Origin: Yinghuangia seranimata
GTDB taxonomy: Bacteria; Actinomycetota; Actinomycetes; Streptomycetales; Streptomycetaceae
Direction of reading: 5' to 3'
Length of the DNA: 64,000 nucleotides
Assembly: GCF_029953285.1 (NCBI RefSeq)
Contig: NZ_JASAOI010000005.1
Span: forward strand, 1-64,000
The position numbers were made by a program, and so were the translations under genes. Below, in pieces: positions 18,102-26,935 of this stretch. Under the pieces are notes generated by a model, which had not been told where the DNA came from, searched no databases, and saw only the letters and a list, made by a program, of their open reading frames with translations. Within the stretch, counting starts at the first letter, position 1. Each line of letters begins with the position of its first letter.

Positions 18102-18132
18102 GCGGTCGAGTTTCGCACGCCCCGTAGGCTTG

Positions 18133-19263
18133 ATGACCGTGTCCAACGTGTCTCCGGCGAGTCCGGTCTCCCCGTCGACGTCCGCGGCCGCCGTCGCGGT
18201 GAGCGAGCCGGTCTCCCTCGTCGAACGCCTCCCCGTCGTGCCCGCCGAGCGGATGGTGGCCGAAATGGTCCCCCCGCCGCGCTTCGACGGCGTGCGCTTC
18301 GGCACCTACATACCCGATCCGACGCAGCCCAGCCAGGCCGCCGCGGTCACCCGGCTCGAGGCGTTCGGCGTCGCGCTCAACGCCGCGAACGGCTCCGGTG
18401 AGCCGGCCCGCAAGCGGTGGTTCCGGCGCGGCCCGCAGACGCCGGCCGCGCCCGCGTACAGCGGCGTGTACCTCGACGGCGGCTACGGCGTCGGCAAGAC
18501 GCACCTGCTGGCCTCGCTGTGGCACGCCGCGCCGGCGCCCAAGTCGCTGTGCACGTTCGTCGAGCTGACCAACCTGGTCGGCGCGCTGGGCTTCCAGGAG
18601 ACGGTGCGGGCGCTGTCCGGGCACCGGCTGCTGTGCATCGACGAGTTCGAGCTCGACGACCCGGGCGACACCGTGCTGGTGTCGACGCTGCTGGGCAAGC
18701 TGGTCGACGCCGGGGTGAAGCTGGCCGCGACCTCGAACACGCTGCCGGACAAGCTCGGCGAGGGCCGCTTCGCGGCGGTCGACTTCATGCGGGAGATCCA
18801 GGGCCTCTCGGCGCACTTCGAGTCGCTGCGGATCGACGGCGACGACTACCGGCACCGCGGCCTGCCGCAGGCGCCCGCGCCGGTCGCCGACGACGACGCC
18901 GTCACCGCGGCCGCGCACGGCTCGGCGATCGGCGGGGCCGCGCTCGACGACTTCCCGGCGCTGCTCGGGCACCTGGCGCGCGTCCACCCGAGCCGCTACG
19001 GCACGCTCCTCGAGGGCGTCCACGCGGTCTTCTGGCGGGGCGTCACCCCGGTCACCGACCAGTCGACGGCGCTGCGGCTCGTCGTGCTCGCCGACCGCAT
19101 GTACGACCGCGAGATCCCGATCGTCGCCTCGGGTGTGCCCTTCGACGCGCTGTTCTCCGAGGAGATGCTGCACGGCGGGTACAAGAAGAAGTACCTGCGC
19201 GCCATATCGCGACTGGTGGCGATGGCGCGGGACGGCGCCGAGCGCGTCCCCGCGGCGGGCTGA
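18133..19263 (+). CDS. zapE: ZapE/AFG1-like ATPase
   Basis: AAA-type ATPase of 376 aa. It shows Walker A GGYGVGKTH (116-124), Walker B LLCIDEFELDD (166-176), a sensor-like KLAATSNTLPD and RYGTLLEGVHAVFW late in the protein. In Escherichia coli ZapE binds the division ring; the eukaryotic relative AFG1/LACE1 is mitochondrial. The first 45 residues are Ser/Val/Pro-rich and not conserved, so the exact start is uncertain: ATG 18133 is used, GTG 18139 is possible. A strong hairpin follows. Confidence 0.92.
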   Translation: MTVSNVSPASPVSPSTSAAAVAVSEPVSLVERLPVVPAERMVAEMVPPPRFDGVRFGTYIPDPTQPSQAAAVTRLEAFGVALNAANGSGEPARKRWFRRGPQTPAAPAYSGVYLDGGYGVGKTHLLASLWHAAPAPKSLCTFVELTNLVGALGFQETVRALSGHRLLCIDEFELDDPGDTVLVSTLLGKLVDAGVKLAATSNTLPDKLGEGRFAAVDFMREIQGLSAHFESLRIDGDDYRHRGLPQAPAPVADDDAVTAAAHGSAIGGAALDDFPALLGHLARVHPSRYGTLLEGVHAVFWRGVTPVTDQSTALRLVVLADRMYDREIPIVASGVPFDALFSEEMLHGGYKKKYLRAISRLVAMARDGAERVPAAG

Positions 19264-19276
19264 CCGTCCGTTCGTC

Positions 19277-19320
19277 CCCCGATCGGCGCGCCCGACCTGC
19301 GGAAGCAGCGCCGATCGGGG
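19277..19320 (+). terminator. Hairpin after zapE
   Basis: Perfect 13-bp stem CCCCGATCGGCGC (19277-19289) with GCGCCGATCGGGG (19308-19320), 18-nt loop, 14 bp past the zapE stop. Confidence 0.85.
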
Positions 19321-19368
19321 AGGATCGCAAGGACGTTCGCGATCCGTCTGCCGGTGGAGGGCCGAAGC

Positions 19369-20325
19369 GTGGGCAAGAAGTCGGGTGCCAAGAAGGCCGG
19401 CAAGGCGTCCGAGAAGGCCGCGCACCGGCCGGCGTCCCCGCTGCTTCGGGTGGTGCACGGCAGTGTCCCGCCGGCTCCCGCGCACGTCGGCTCGGTGCGG
19501 GACGTGCTGCGCCTGCACGGCGGCGCGATCGACCTCGCCAAGGCCGACGCACGGGCCACGCCGCACGCGCCCGGCGGCAAGCAGGAGGCGCTGGCGGACA
19601 TCGCCGCCATGGAGCCGCGGCTGGCCGAGCTGCAGGAGCGGCTGTACGCGCAGGCCGTCGCGGGCGGTTCGCGCAAGCGGCTGCTGTTGGTGCTCCAGGG
19701 CATGGACACCTCGGGCAAGGGCGGCGTCGTCAAGCACGTCATCGGCCAGTTCAACCCGTCCGGCTGCCAGATCCACGCGTTCAAGGCGCCGACCCGTGAG
19801 GAGCTGGCGCACCCGTTCCTGTGGCGGGTCCGGCAGCAGGTTCCGGCGCCCGGCATGATCGGCATCTTCGACCGGTCGCACTACGAGGACGTCCTGATCG
19901 TCCGGGTGCGCGAGCTCGTCTCGCGCGGCGTGTGGTCGCGGCGGTACGCGACGATCAACAAGTTCGAGGAGGCGCTGCACGACGACGAGGTCACCGTCGT
20001 CAAGGTGTTCCTCCACATCTCGTACGAGGAGCAGCGCGAGCGCCTGCTCGAACGCCTCGACAACCCGGACAAGCACTGGAAGTTCAACCCGGGCGACATC
20101 GACGAGCGCGCGGTGTGGCCGGCGTACGAGGAGGCCTACGAGGCGGTCCTGCAGAAGTGCACGACCGACATCGCGCCGTGGTACGTCGTGCCCGCCGACC
20201 GCAAGTGGTACCGCAACTGGGCGATCAGCCGGCTGCTGCTCGAGCACCTCGAGGAGCTCGACCCGCAGTACCCGCAAGGGCACTTCGACGTCGCGGGGGA
20301 GCGGCGCCGGCTGCTGGAGACCTGA
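19369..20325 (+). CDS. PPK2 family polyphosphate kinase / polyphosphate-nucleotide phosphotransferase
   Basis: Moves phosphate between polyphosphate and nucleotides, 318 aa. Walker A GMDTSGKGG is at 111-119 and the lid/Walker B region IFDRSHYEDVL at 166-176; WKFNPGDIDER and PWYVVPADRKWYRNW are typical PPK2 signatures. The first 22 residues are Lys/Ala-rich. GTG 19369 has GGAGG eight bases upstream and is preferred to the in-frame GTG at 19354. Which nucleotide it serves (AMP, ADP or GDP) cannot be told by reading. It follows zapE after a terminator, so it has its own promoter. Confidence 0.94.
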   Translation: MGKKSGAKKAGKASEKAAHRPASPLLRVVHGSVPPAPAHVGSVRDVLRLHGGAIDLAKADARATPHAPGGKQEALADIAAMEPRLAELQERLYAQAVAGGSRKRLLLVLQGMDTSGKGGVVKHVIGQFNPSGCQIHAFKAPTREELAHPFLWRVRQQVPAPGMIGIFDRSHYEDVLIVRVRELVSRGVWSRRYATINKFEEALHDDEVTVVKVFLHISYEEQRERLLERLDNPDKHWKFNPGDIDERAVWPAYEEAYEAVLQKCTTDIAPWYVVPADRKWYRNWAISRLLLEHLEELDPQYPQGHFDVAGERRRLLET

Positions 20326-20369
20326 ACTCCCGCCGTTCATAAGGCGCGTCAGGCCTCGGCCGAAAAACT

Positions 20370-20381
20370 TGACACGTGTCA
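20370..20381. promoter_or_regulatory. Candidate operator palindrome upstream of the cholesterol-oxidase-like gene
   Basis: In the 326-bp gap before the gene, TGACACGTGTCA is a perfect 12-bp palindrome overlapping a TTGACA-like hexamer at 20369-20374. Such a dyad could bind a TetR- or LysR-class regulator. No clear -10 follows at 17 bp. The rest of the gap shows nothing recognisable. Confidence 0.35.
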
Positions 20382-20651
20382 CCAGATTTTCCCGGTGCCG
20401 CCCCGTTGACTTGTCCTGGGCCCGGTCCCACCCTGGCGAACCGGAGCACGCGGTTCCGAAAGAGATCTTCCCGCGGCTCCGCGCACCGCCGCACTCCCGT
20501 TCCTGCACCGCCCGCTCCCACGTCCGTGGAGCGGTCCGTCAGCGGCACGAACCGGAACTGGATCTTGTACTTCCGTTTGATCGCCCGGCGGCGGCGACCG
20601 CCCCGCGACGCGGTGATCCGGCCCGGTCAGAACAGGGGAGGGGGAACATCC

Positions 20652-22412
20652 ATGTCCGAAGACACCAGGACGCCGGAGACCGAAGGCGAGGGACTCTCAC
20701 CGGGTCGTCGCGCGGTCCTCGGCGGTCTGGCGGGCGCCGCGGCGCTCACCGCCCTGCAGTGGACGCCGGCCTTCAGGGTCGGTACGGCGGACGCCGCCGT
20801 CCCGGCGCCGCCGAGTCTGCCGTCCGGCATCACCGCCTACCTGCAGGCCTACCGCAACTGGTCGGGCGGCATCCGCGTCGACGACGTGTGGACGTGCGCG
20901 CCGAACACCCCGGCCGACGTCGTCGCGCTCGCCAACTGGGCCAAGGCCCAAGGCTGGACGCTGCGTGCGAAGGGCTTCAGCCACAACTGGTCGCCGCTCA
21001 TGATCCAGCCCGGCACGCCCACCAACATCCTGCTCGTCGACACCACGCAGCACCTGACCGCGGTGACCGTCAACGCCGGGTCGCCGGCCAGCGTCACCGC
21101 GCAGACCGGCGTCTCCATGGAGTCGCTGCTCGGCACCCTGGAAGCGTCGGGGTACGGCGTCACCGCGACGCCGGCGCCCGGCGACATCACCCTCGGCGGC
21201 GCGCTGGCCATCGACGGCCACGGCACCGCCGTCCCGAAGACCGGCGAAACCCTCACCGCGGGCCACACGTTCGGCAGCCTGAGCAACCTGGTGGTGTCGC
21301 TCACCGCCGTCGTGTGGGACAGCGGCAGCAGCCAGTACGCGCTGCGCACCTTCCAGCGCAACGACCCGGCGATCGCCCCGCTGCTGGTCGGCCTCGGGAG
21401 AACCTTCGTCACCGAGGTCACCCTCAGAGTCGGCGCGAACAAGCGGCTGAGATGCCAGAGTTACATCCACATCAGCGCCGACGCGATGTTCGCCTCGCCG
21501 GCGACGGCGGGCAGCGACTCGTTCGCGTCCTGGGTCGACCAGGCGGGCCGCGTCGAGGCGATCTGGTTCCCGTACACGAGCGTGCCGTGGCTGAAGGTCT
21601 GGTCGGTCGCGCCCAGCAAGCCGTTCTTCGCCAAGCAGGTCAACGCGCCGTACAACTACCCGTTCAGCGACTTCCTGTCGCAGGACGCCGCCGACATCCT
21701 CGGGCAGATCACCGCGGGCTCCTACGGGCTGACCCCGACGTTCTGCAACACCCAGATGGGCGTGGTCGGTTCGGGCCTCATCGTGACCGGGTCCTGGGAC
21801 ATCTGGGGCTGGTCGAAGAACCTGATGCTCTACATCAAGCCGACCACCTACCGGGTGACCGCCAACGGATACGCGATCCTCACCAAGCGCGCCAACATCC
21901 AGAAGGTCGTCAACGAGTTCTACACCTACTACAAGAACGCCCTCGACACCTATGCGGCACAAGGCCGTTACCCGATGAACGGCCCCCTGGAGATCCGGGT
22001 GACCGGGCTCGACAACCCGGCGGACGCGCAGGTCGCCGGGGCCGTCACCCCGACCCTCTCGGCGATCCGCGGCCGGTCCGACCACCCCGAGTGGGACGTC
22101 GCGGTGTGGCTGGACATCCTCACCGTGCCCGGCACCCCCTACAACGAGCAGTTCTACCGCGAGACCGAGCAGTTCGTGCTCGGCAACTACTCCGGCACGT
22201 ACGCCATGGTGCGGCCCGAGTGGTCGAAGGGCTGGGGCTACAGCGGCACCGCGGCGTGGTCCGACCCGACCATCCTCGGCACCACCGTGCCGAACATGTA
22301 CCGCACGGGCGTCCCGGCCGGGAGCAACTGGGACAGCGCCGTGTCCGCCTTCAACCAGTACGACCCGTACAAGGTGTTCTCCAACGGGTTCCTGAACGGG
22401 CTCCTCGTCTGA
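20652..22412 (+). CDS. Tat-exported cholesterol-oxidase-like (VAO-type) flavoprotein
   Basis: Secreted FAD oxidase of 586 aa resembling class II (covalent-FAD) cholesterol oxidase. The N-terminus has a Tat signal (SPGRRAVLGGLAG at 16-28, then hydrophobic to A48-A49). The FAD domain includes RAKGFSHNWSPL (106-117); H111 aligns by motif with the histidine that holds FAD covalently in the Brevibacterium class II enzyme. GDITLGGALAIDGHGTAVP (177-195) and a long cholesterol-oxidase substrate domain follow. ATG 20652 has a GGGGAGGGGG ribosome site. It is convergent with treZ, 30 bp apart. The real substrate is unproven. Confidence 0.88.
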   Translation: MSEDTRTPETEGEGLSPGRRAVLGGLAGAAALTALQWTPAFRVGTADAAVPAPPSLPSGITAYLQAYRNWSGGIRVDDVWTCAPNTPADVVALANWAKAQGWTLRAKGFSHNWSPLMIQPGTPTNILLVDTTQHLTAVTVNAGSPASVTAQTGVSMESLLGTLEASGYGVTATPAPGDITLGGALAIDGHGTAVPKTGETLTAGHTFGSLSNLVVSLTAVVWDSGSSQYALRTFQRNDPAIAPLLVGLGRTFVTEVTLRVGANKRLRCQSYIHISADAMFASPATAGSDSFASWVDQAGRVEAIWFPYTSVPWLKVWSVAPSKPFFAKQVNAPYNYPFSDFLSQDAADILGQITAGSYGLTPTFCNTQMGVVGSGLIVTGSWDIWGWSKNLMLYIKPTTYRVTANGYAILTKRANIQKVVNEFYTYYKNALDTYAAQGRYPMNGPLEIRVTGLDNPADAQVAGAVTPTLSAIRGRSDHPEWDVAVWLDILTVPGTPYNEQFYRETEQFVLGNYSGTYAMVRPEWSKGWGYSGTAAWSDPTILGTTVPNMYRTGVPAGSNWDSAVSAFNQYDPYKVFSNGFLNGLLV

Positions 22413-22444
22413 CGACGGGCCCCCTCGTCCGCCGGCGGGTGTTG

Positions 22445-24212
22445 TCAGCACGGGGGGGGACGCCCCCCGGCGGACCACCCCCCCGGAGCGCGGCGCGAGG
22501 GTCAACGTGGTGCCGGCCAGCCCGCGTTCGACCTTCGCGCCGTCCCAGGCGGCGACGACCTCGGCGCCGCCGGTGCCCATGGGCAGCGTCGCCGTCTCGT
22601 CGGCGAGGTTCACCGCGGTACGGAAGCGGCCCCGGTGCACCATCAGCCAGCCCGCCGCCTCGTCGTACCCGACGTCCACCGACGGCAGGTGCGGATCGGA
22701 CAGCTCCGGGTGCTCCTTGCGGAGCCGGATCAACTCCCGGTACCAGGAAAGCAGTTCCCGGTGCGGCGACTGCAGGGCCTCGGTCCAGTCCAGGCGCGAG
22801 GCGCGCACCGTGTCGACGGACTGCGGGTCGGGCACCTGCCCGGCGTCCCAGCCGTGCTCGGCGAACTCGGCCCGCCGGCCGCGCCGCACCGCCTCGGCGA
22901 GCGCAGGATCGGTGTGGTCCGTGAAGTACTGCCACGGCGTGGAGGCACCCCATTCCTCGCCCATGAACAGCATCGGCGTGAACGGGGAGGTCAGCACGAG
23001 CGCGGCCGTCGCGGCCAGCATCCCCGGCTCCAGCAGCGCGGAGATCCGGTCGCCGGCCGCGCGGTTGCCGACCTGGTCGTGGTCCTGCGCGTACGCCAGG
23101 AAGCGGTGCCCGGGCATCCGCGACGGGTCCAGCGGGCGGCCGTGCCCGCGGCCGCGGAACGCCGACCAGCCGCCGTCGTGCAGCCACACCTGCGTGAGCG
23201 TCTTGCCGAGCGTCGCCATCGACCCGAAGTCGCCGTAGTACCCCTGGCGTTCGCCGGTCAGCAGGGCGTGCAGCGCGTGGTGGAAGTCGTCGCTCCACTG
23301 CGCGTGGACGCCGTGCCCGCCGTTCTCGCGCGGGGTGACGGTGCGCGGGTCGTTCAGGTCCGACTCGGCGACCAGGAACAGCGGTTTGCCCAGCGCCGCC
23401 CCCAGCCGGTCGACGGCGTCGGACAGTTCCTCCAGGAAGTGCACCGCGCGCCGGTCCTCCAGCTCGTGCACGGCGTCCAGGCGCAGCCCGTCGAGGTGGA
23501 AGTCGCGCAGCCAGGCCAGCGCGCTGCCGGTCAGGAACGCCCGCACCTCGTCCGAGCCGGGGCCGTCCAGGTTGACCGCGCTGCCCCACGGGGTGTGGTA
23601 GCGGTCGGTGAAGTAAGGCCCGAACAGAGGGAGTTGGTTACCGGACGGGCCCAGGTGGTTGTGCACCACGTCGAGGACCACCGCCAGCCCGTGCGCGTGG
23701 CACGCGTCGACGAAACGCTTCAGCCCGTCGGGGCCGCCGTACGGCTCGTGCACCGCCCACAGGCACACCCCGTCGTAGCCCCACCCGTGCGTGCCGGGGA
23801 ACGACGCGACCGGCATCACCTCGACGTGCGTGACGCCGAGCGCGACCAGGTGGTCGAGCCGTTCGACCGCGGCGTCGAAGGTGCCCGCGTCGGTGAACGT
23901 GCCGATGTGCAGCTCGTACACGACCCCGCCCGGCAGGGCGCGGCCGTGCCAGGAGCCGTCCGTCCAGGCGAACGCGTCGTGGTCGTACACCCGCGAGGCC
24001 CGCTCTGGCCCGTACGGCTGCCACACCGCACGCGGATCGGCCAGCGGCGGACCGCCGTTCAGCGAGAAGGAGTAGTCGGTGCCGGCCCCCAGGGCCGGGG
24101 CGTCCAGCCGCCACCAGCCGGGTCCGTCGCCGGGGCGCAGGGCGCGGCGGGCGCCCGCCGCGACCAGTTCGACGGTGTCGGCGTCGGGGGCCCACACGGA
24201 GAAGACGGTCAC
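22445..24212 (-). CDS. treZ: Malto-oligosyltrehalose trehalohydrolase (stop codon lost in a G8 tract)
   Basis: Releases trehalose from maltooligosyl trehalose; GH13 family. GTG 24212 has GGAG upstream and lies 14 bp after treY. The GH13 nucleophile is D246 (DGLRLDAVHEL) and the acid E283 (LVAESDLND); a further motif is AQDHDQVGN. About 589 residues make the normal length and end near 22445. As printed, there is no in-frame stop there: the frame runs on through the antisense strand of the oxidase gene to 20697. Removing one base from the G8 run at 22452-22459 gives an immediate TGA at 22447-22445. I therefore end the gene there and suspect an indel. Confidence 0.85.
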
Positions 24213-24226
24213 AGGGCGGTCTCCGT

Positions 24227-26710
24227 TCAGTGCGCGCTGTCTTCGAGCAGGGCCACGGGCAGGCGGGCGAAGACCTCGACGAGCGGCGCGTCCGCGGCGA
24301 TGCGCCGGCCGGTCAGCAGGTCGTTCCAGGGCCGCCGGTTCCGCGCCCGGCCGGGCCGGGCCGCGCCGAAGTCCGGCAGGTCGAGGCGGGTTCCGCCCCA
24401 GCCGCCGCCGGCCGCGAGGCCCACCGGCAGGCGCGTCGCGAGCGCGATCGTGAATCCGCGCCGGACGCCGATCAGATGCGCGGACGCCGGCCCGCGCGCG
24501 TGCACCGGCGCGTACCCGCCGCGCGCCCCGAACCCCGCCGGGTCGCGGCGGCGCCAGCGCAGGACCGCCGACGTCACCAGCGCCTTCTCGTCGTCCAGGT
24601 CGCGGCACACCCCGCCCGCGTCCAGGTACGCCAGCCGCGCGGCGGCGTCCGTGAAGTCGACCGGAGCGCGGTTGTCGGGGTCCACCAGTGTGCGCAGCAC
24701 CCCCTCACCCCCCTGGTAGACGTCGGGCACGCCGGGCATGGCCAGTTGAACCAGTTTGGCGCCGAGCGCAACCGCGCGCGCCGGTTCCGCGATTCGTGTC
24801 ACGAACTCGTCGACGGAAGCGTGCAGTTCGCGGTCGTTCAGGACGGCGCGCAGGTAGTCCTCGGTGGCCTGCTCGTACGCCGCGTCCGGCGCGGTCCACG
24901 ACGTCGAGCGCGCCGCCTCGCGCATCGCCTTGCGCAGGTACGCCGTCATCCGGTCCGCGTCGACCGGCCACGCGCCCACCAGGGTCTGCCACAGCAGGTA
25001 GCCGTCGTACCGGTCGGGGCCGGGGCCCGTGCGGTGCCGCGCCGCGGCCTTGTCCCAGCCGCGCACGGCGGCCGCCCACTCCGCCGGGATCTCGGCGAGT
25101 ACGGCGAGCCGGGCGCGCACGTCCTCGCTGCGCTTGGTGTCGTGCGTGGACAGCGCGGTCATCGCGTCGGGCCGGGACTCGGCCATCGCGCGGCAGTAGC
25201 GGTGGAAGGCCTCGGGCGACAGGCCGGGATCGTCCGGCTCGCCGCCCACCTCGTTGCGCGAACTCAGGACGTACCAGCGGTAGAACGCGCGGTCCTCGAC
25301 GCCCTTGGCGGCGACCGCGGAGGTGACCTGCGCGAACCGCACGGCGAACTCGGCGCACGGCCGGGCGCCGGGGTGGCCGTCGGGATGGCCGTCGGACGGG
25401 GTGTCCGGTCGGGCGTCCGGCGCCGCGTCGGCCTGGCCGCCCGCGGGTTCCGCCTCGTGGCCGAGCGCGACGTCCGCGATCCGCCGCGCGGTGCGCGCCA
25501 GCCGGCCCGGCACGCCGGTCAGCGCCTGCGCCATCAGGTCGACGGCGTCCGCGGGGGCCGGCTCGCCGGGCACCACGTACGGCCGGTACACCGGCACCGC
25601 GGCCAGCAGCTCGCGCAGCGCGTCGCCGCGGTCGGCCTCGGTGACGCCCGCCTTGTCGAGCACCCGCTCCAGGCGGGCCACCTCGGCGCCGAGGCCCGCG
25701 GCCAGCACCTCGCGCTTGCCGTCCAGAGCGACCGGGCCGAAGCCGGCGGTGGCGGCACCGGTCACCTCGCGGTGCAGGGCCCGTAGCGGGTCGGCGCCTG
25801 CCGGGTCGGTGAACACCGCGTCGACCCGGCGCAGCGCGTCGTAGCCCGTCGTCCCGGCGCAGTCCCAGTCGGCGGGCAGCCGCTCGTCGCCGGTCAGGAT
25901 CTTCTCGACGACGATCCACGTGTCGTGCGAGGTCGCCGCGCGCAGCCGGCGCAGGTACCCGCGCGGATCGGCCAGCCCGTCCGGGTGGTCGACCCGCAGG
26001 CCCTGGATCAGGCCCTCCCGCACCAGCCGCAGGATCACCGCGTGCGTGGCGGCGAACACCGCCTCGTCCTCCTGGCGCAGCCCGATCAGCGACGTGACGG
26101 TGAAGAACCGCCGGTAGTTGCCGCGCAGGTCGCCCTCGTGCCAGTCCGCCAGCCGGTAGTGCTGCGCGTCCAGCGCCTCGTCCAGCGGCAGGTCCGCCGT
26201 GCCGTGCCGCAACGGGAAGACGTGCTCGTGGTAGCGCAGCATGCCGTCCTCGACCCGCAGCTGGTCGCCCACCTGGTCGACGGGCGCGCCGAGCACCGGC
26301 AGCAGCACGCGGCCGCCCCACGCGTCCCACTCGATGTCGAACCAGCGCGCGTACGGCGACCCGGGCCCCTCCGCCAGCACCGACCAGAACTGCCGGTTGA
26401 GCGACGCGGGCGTCGGCAGCGCCATGTGGTTCGGCACGATGTCCACGACGATCCCCAGCCCCGCGTCCGCGGCCTCCGCCGCGAGCACCCGGAACCCGGT
26501 CTCGCCGCCGAGCTCCGGCGAGACCAGGCTGTGGTCGATCACGTCGTACCCGTGCGTCGACCCGGGCACCGCCCGCAGGATGGGCGACAGGTACAGGTGG
26601 CTGACCCCGAGCGAGGCCAGGTACGGCACGGCGTCCGCCGCCTCGGCGAACCCGAATCCGGGCTGGAGCTGAAGCCGGTACGTGCCGGACGGTACGGCGG
26701 GAGGCGTCAT
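24227..26710 (-). CDS. treY: Malto-oligosyltrehalose synthase
   Basis: GH13 enzyme that converts the reducing end of a maltodextrin to a trehalose unit, 827 aa. TYRLQLQPGFGF at 10-21 and YLSPILRAVPGSTHGYDV (40-57) are characteristic. The nucleophile is D241 (QGLRVDHPDGLADP) and the acid E269 (WIVVEKIL). KLVQLAMPGVPDVYQG is near the C-terminus. An Asp/Pro/His-rich insertion (about 440-465) is specific to this protein. ATG 26710 begins the conserved text. It lies between treX (222 bp upstream, with an inserted element) and treZ (14 bp downstream). Confidence 0.96.
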   Translation of the reverse strand: MTPPAVPSGTYRLQLQPGFGFAEAADAVPYLASLGVSHLYLSPILRAVPGSTHGYDVIDHSLVSPELGGETGFRVLAAEAADAGLGIVVDIVPNHMALPTPASLNRQFWSVLAEGPGSPYARWFDIEWDAWGGRVLLPVLGAPVDQVGDQLRVEDGMLRYHEHVFPLRHGTADLPLDEALDAQHYRLADWHEGDLRGNYRRFFTVTSLIGLRQEDEAVFAATHAVILRLVREGLIQGLRVDHPDGLADPRGYLRRLRAATSHDTWIVVEKILTGDERLPADWDCAGTTGYDALRRVDAVFTDPAGADPLRALHREVTGAATAGFGPVALDGKREVLAAGLGAEVARLERVLDKAGVTEADRGDALRELLAAVPVYRPYVVPGEPAPADAVDLMAQALTGVPGRLARTARRIADVALGHEAEPAGGQADAAPDARPDTPSDGHPDGHPGARPCAEFAVRFAQVTSAVAAKGVEDRAFYRWYVLSSRNEVGGEPDDPGLSPEAFHRYCRAMAESRPDAMTALSTHDTKRSEDVRARLAVLAEIPAEWAAAVRGWDKAAARHRTGPGPDRYDGYLLWQTLVGAWPVDADRMTAYLRKAMREAARSTSWTAPDAAYEQATEDYLRAVLNDRELHASVDEFVTRIAEPARAVALGAKLVQLAMPGVPDVYQGGEGVLRTLVDPDNRAPVDFTDAAARLAYLDAGGVCRDLDDEKALVTSAVLRWRRRDPAGFGARGGYAPVHARGPASAHLIGVRRGFTIALATRLPVGLAAGGGWGGTRLDLPDFGAARPGRARNRRPWNDLLTGRRIAADAPLVEVFARLPVALLEDSAH

Positions 26711-26819
26711 GTCCGACGACTGCCCGCCCGGGCCACCCGACACGCCGCATTGGGCCATCCGGATGGCTATGCCCGCCGGATCACCCACGTGGACCAGCCC
26801 GGGCGACGTGCACCCGGCG

Positions 26820-26935
26820 CTAGGGCGTGTCTGGGGGATCTTGCCACCACTCACGCCGCCTGGCACCGCACGCCGGGCCTTGTCCCGGGCCTGGCGCAAC
26901 GTGAGCGGCACCAAGATCCACCAGATACGCCCTAG
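26820..26935. mobile_element. Miniature inverted-repeat element between treX and treY (IS427/IS5-like ends, CTAG duplication)
   Basis: A 108-bp element (26824-26931) with long imperfect inverted ends: GGCGTGTCTGGGGGATCTTG at the left and the complement of GGCGTATCTGGTGGATCTTG at the right. It is flanked by CTAG at 26820-26823 and 26932-26935, the target duplication typical of the IS427 group of IS5. Almost the whole element folds back on itself, and there is no room for a transposase. The right CTAG supplies the treX stop codon TAG. Confidence 0.8.

Noticed and set aside
20697-22444. A 1,171-residue TreZ continuing to 20697
   Set aside because: The extra part is exactly antisense to the well-supported oxidase gene and has low-complexity Arg/Val/Asp composition. 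An indel in the G8 run explains it.
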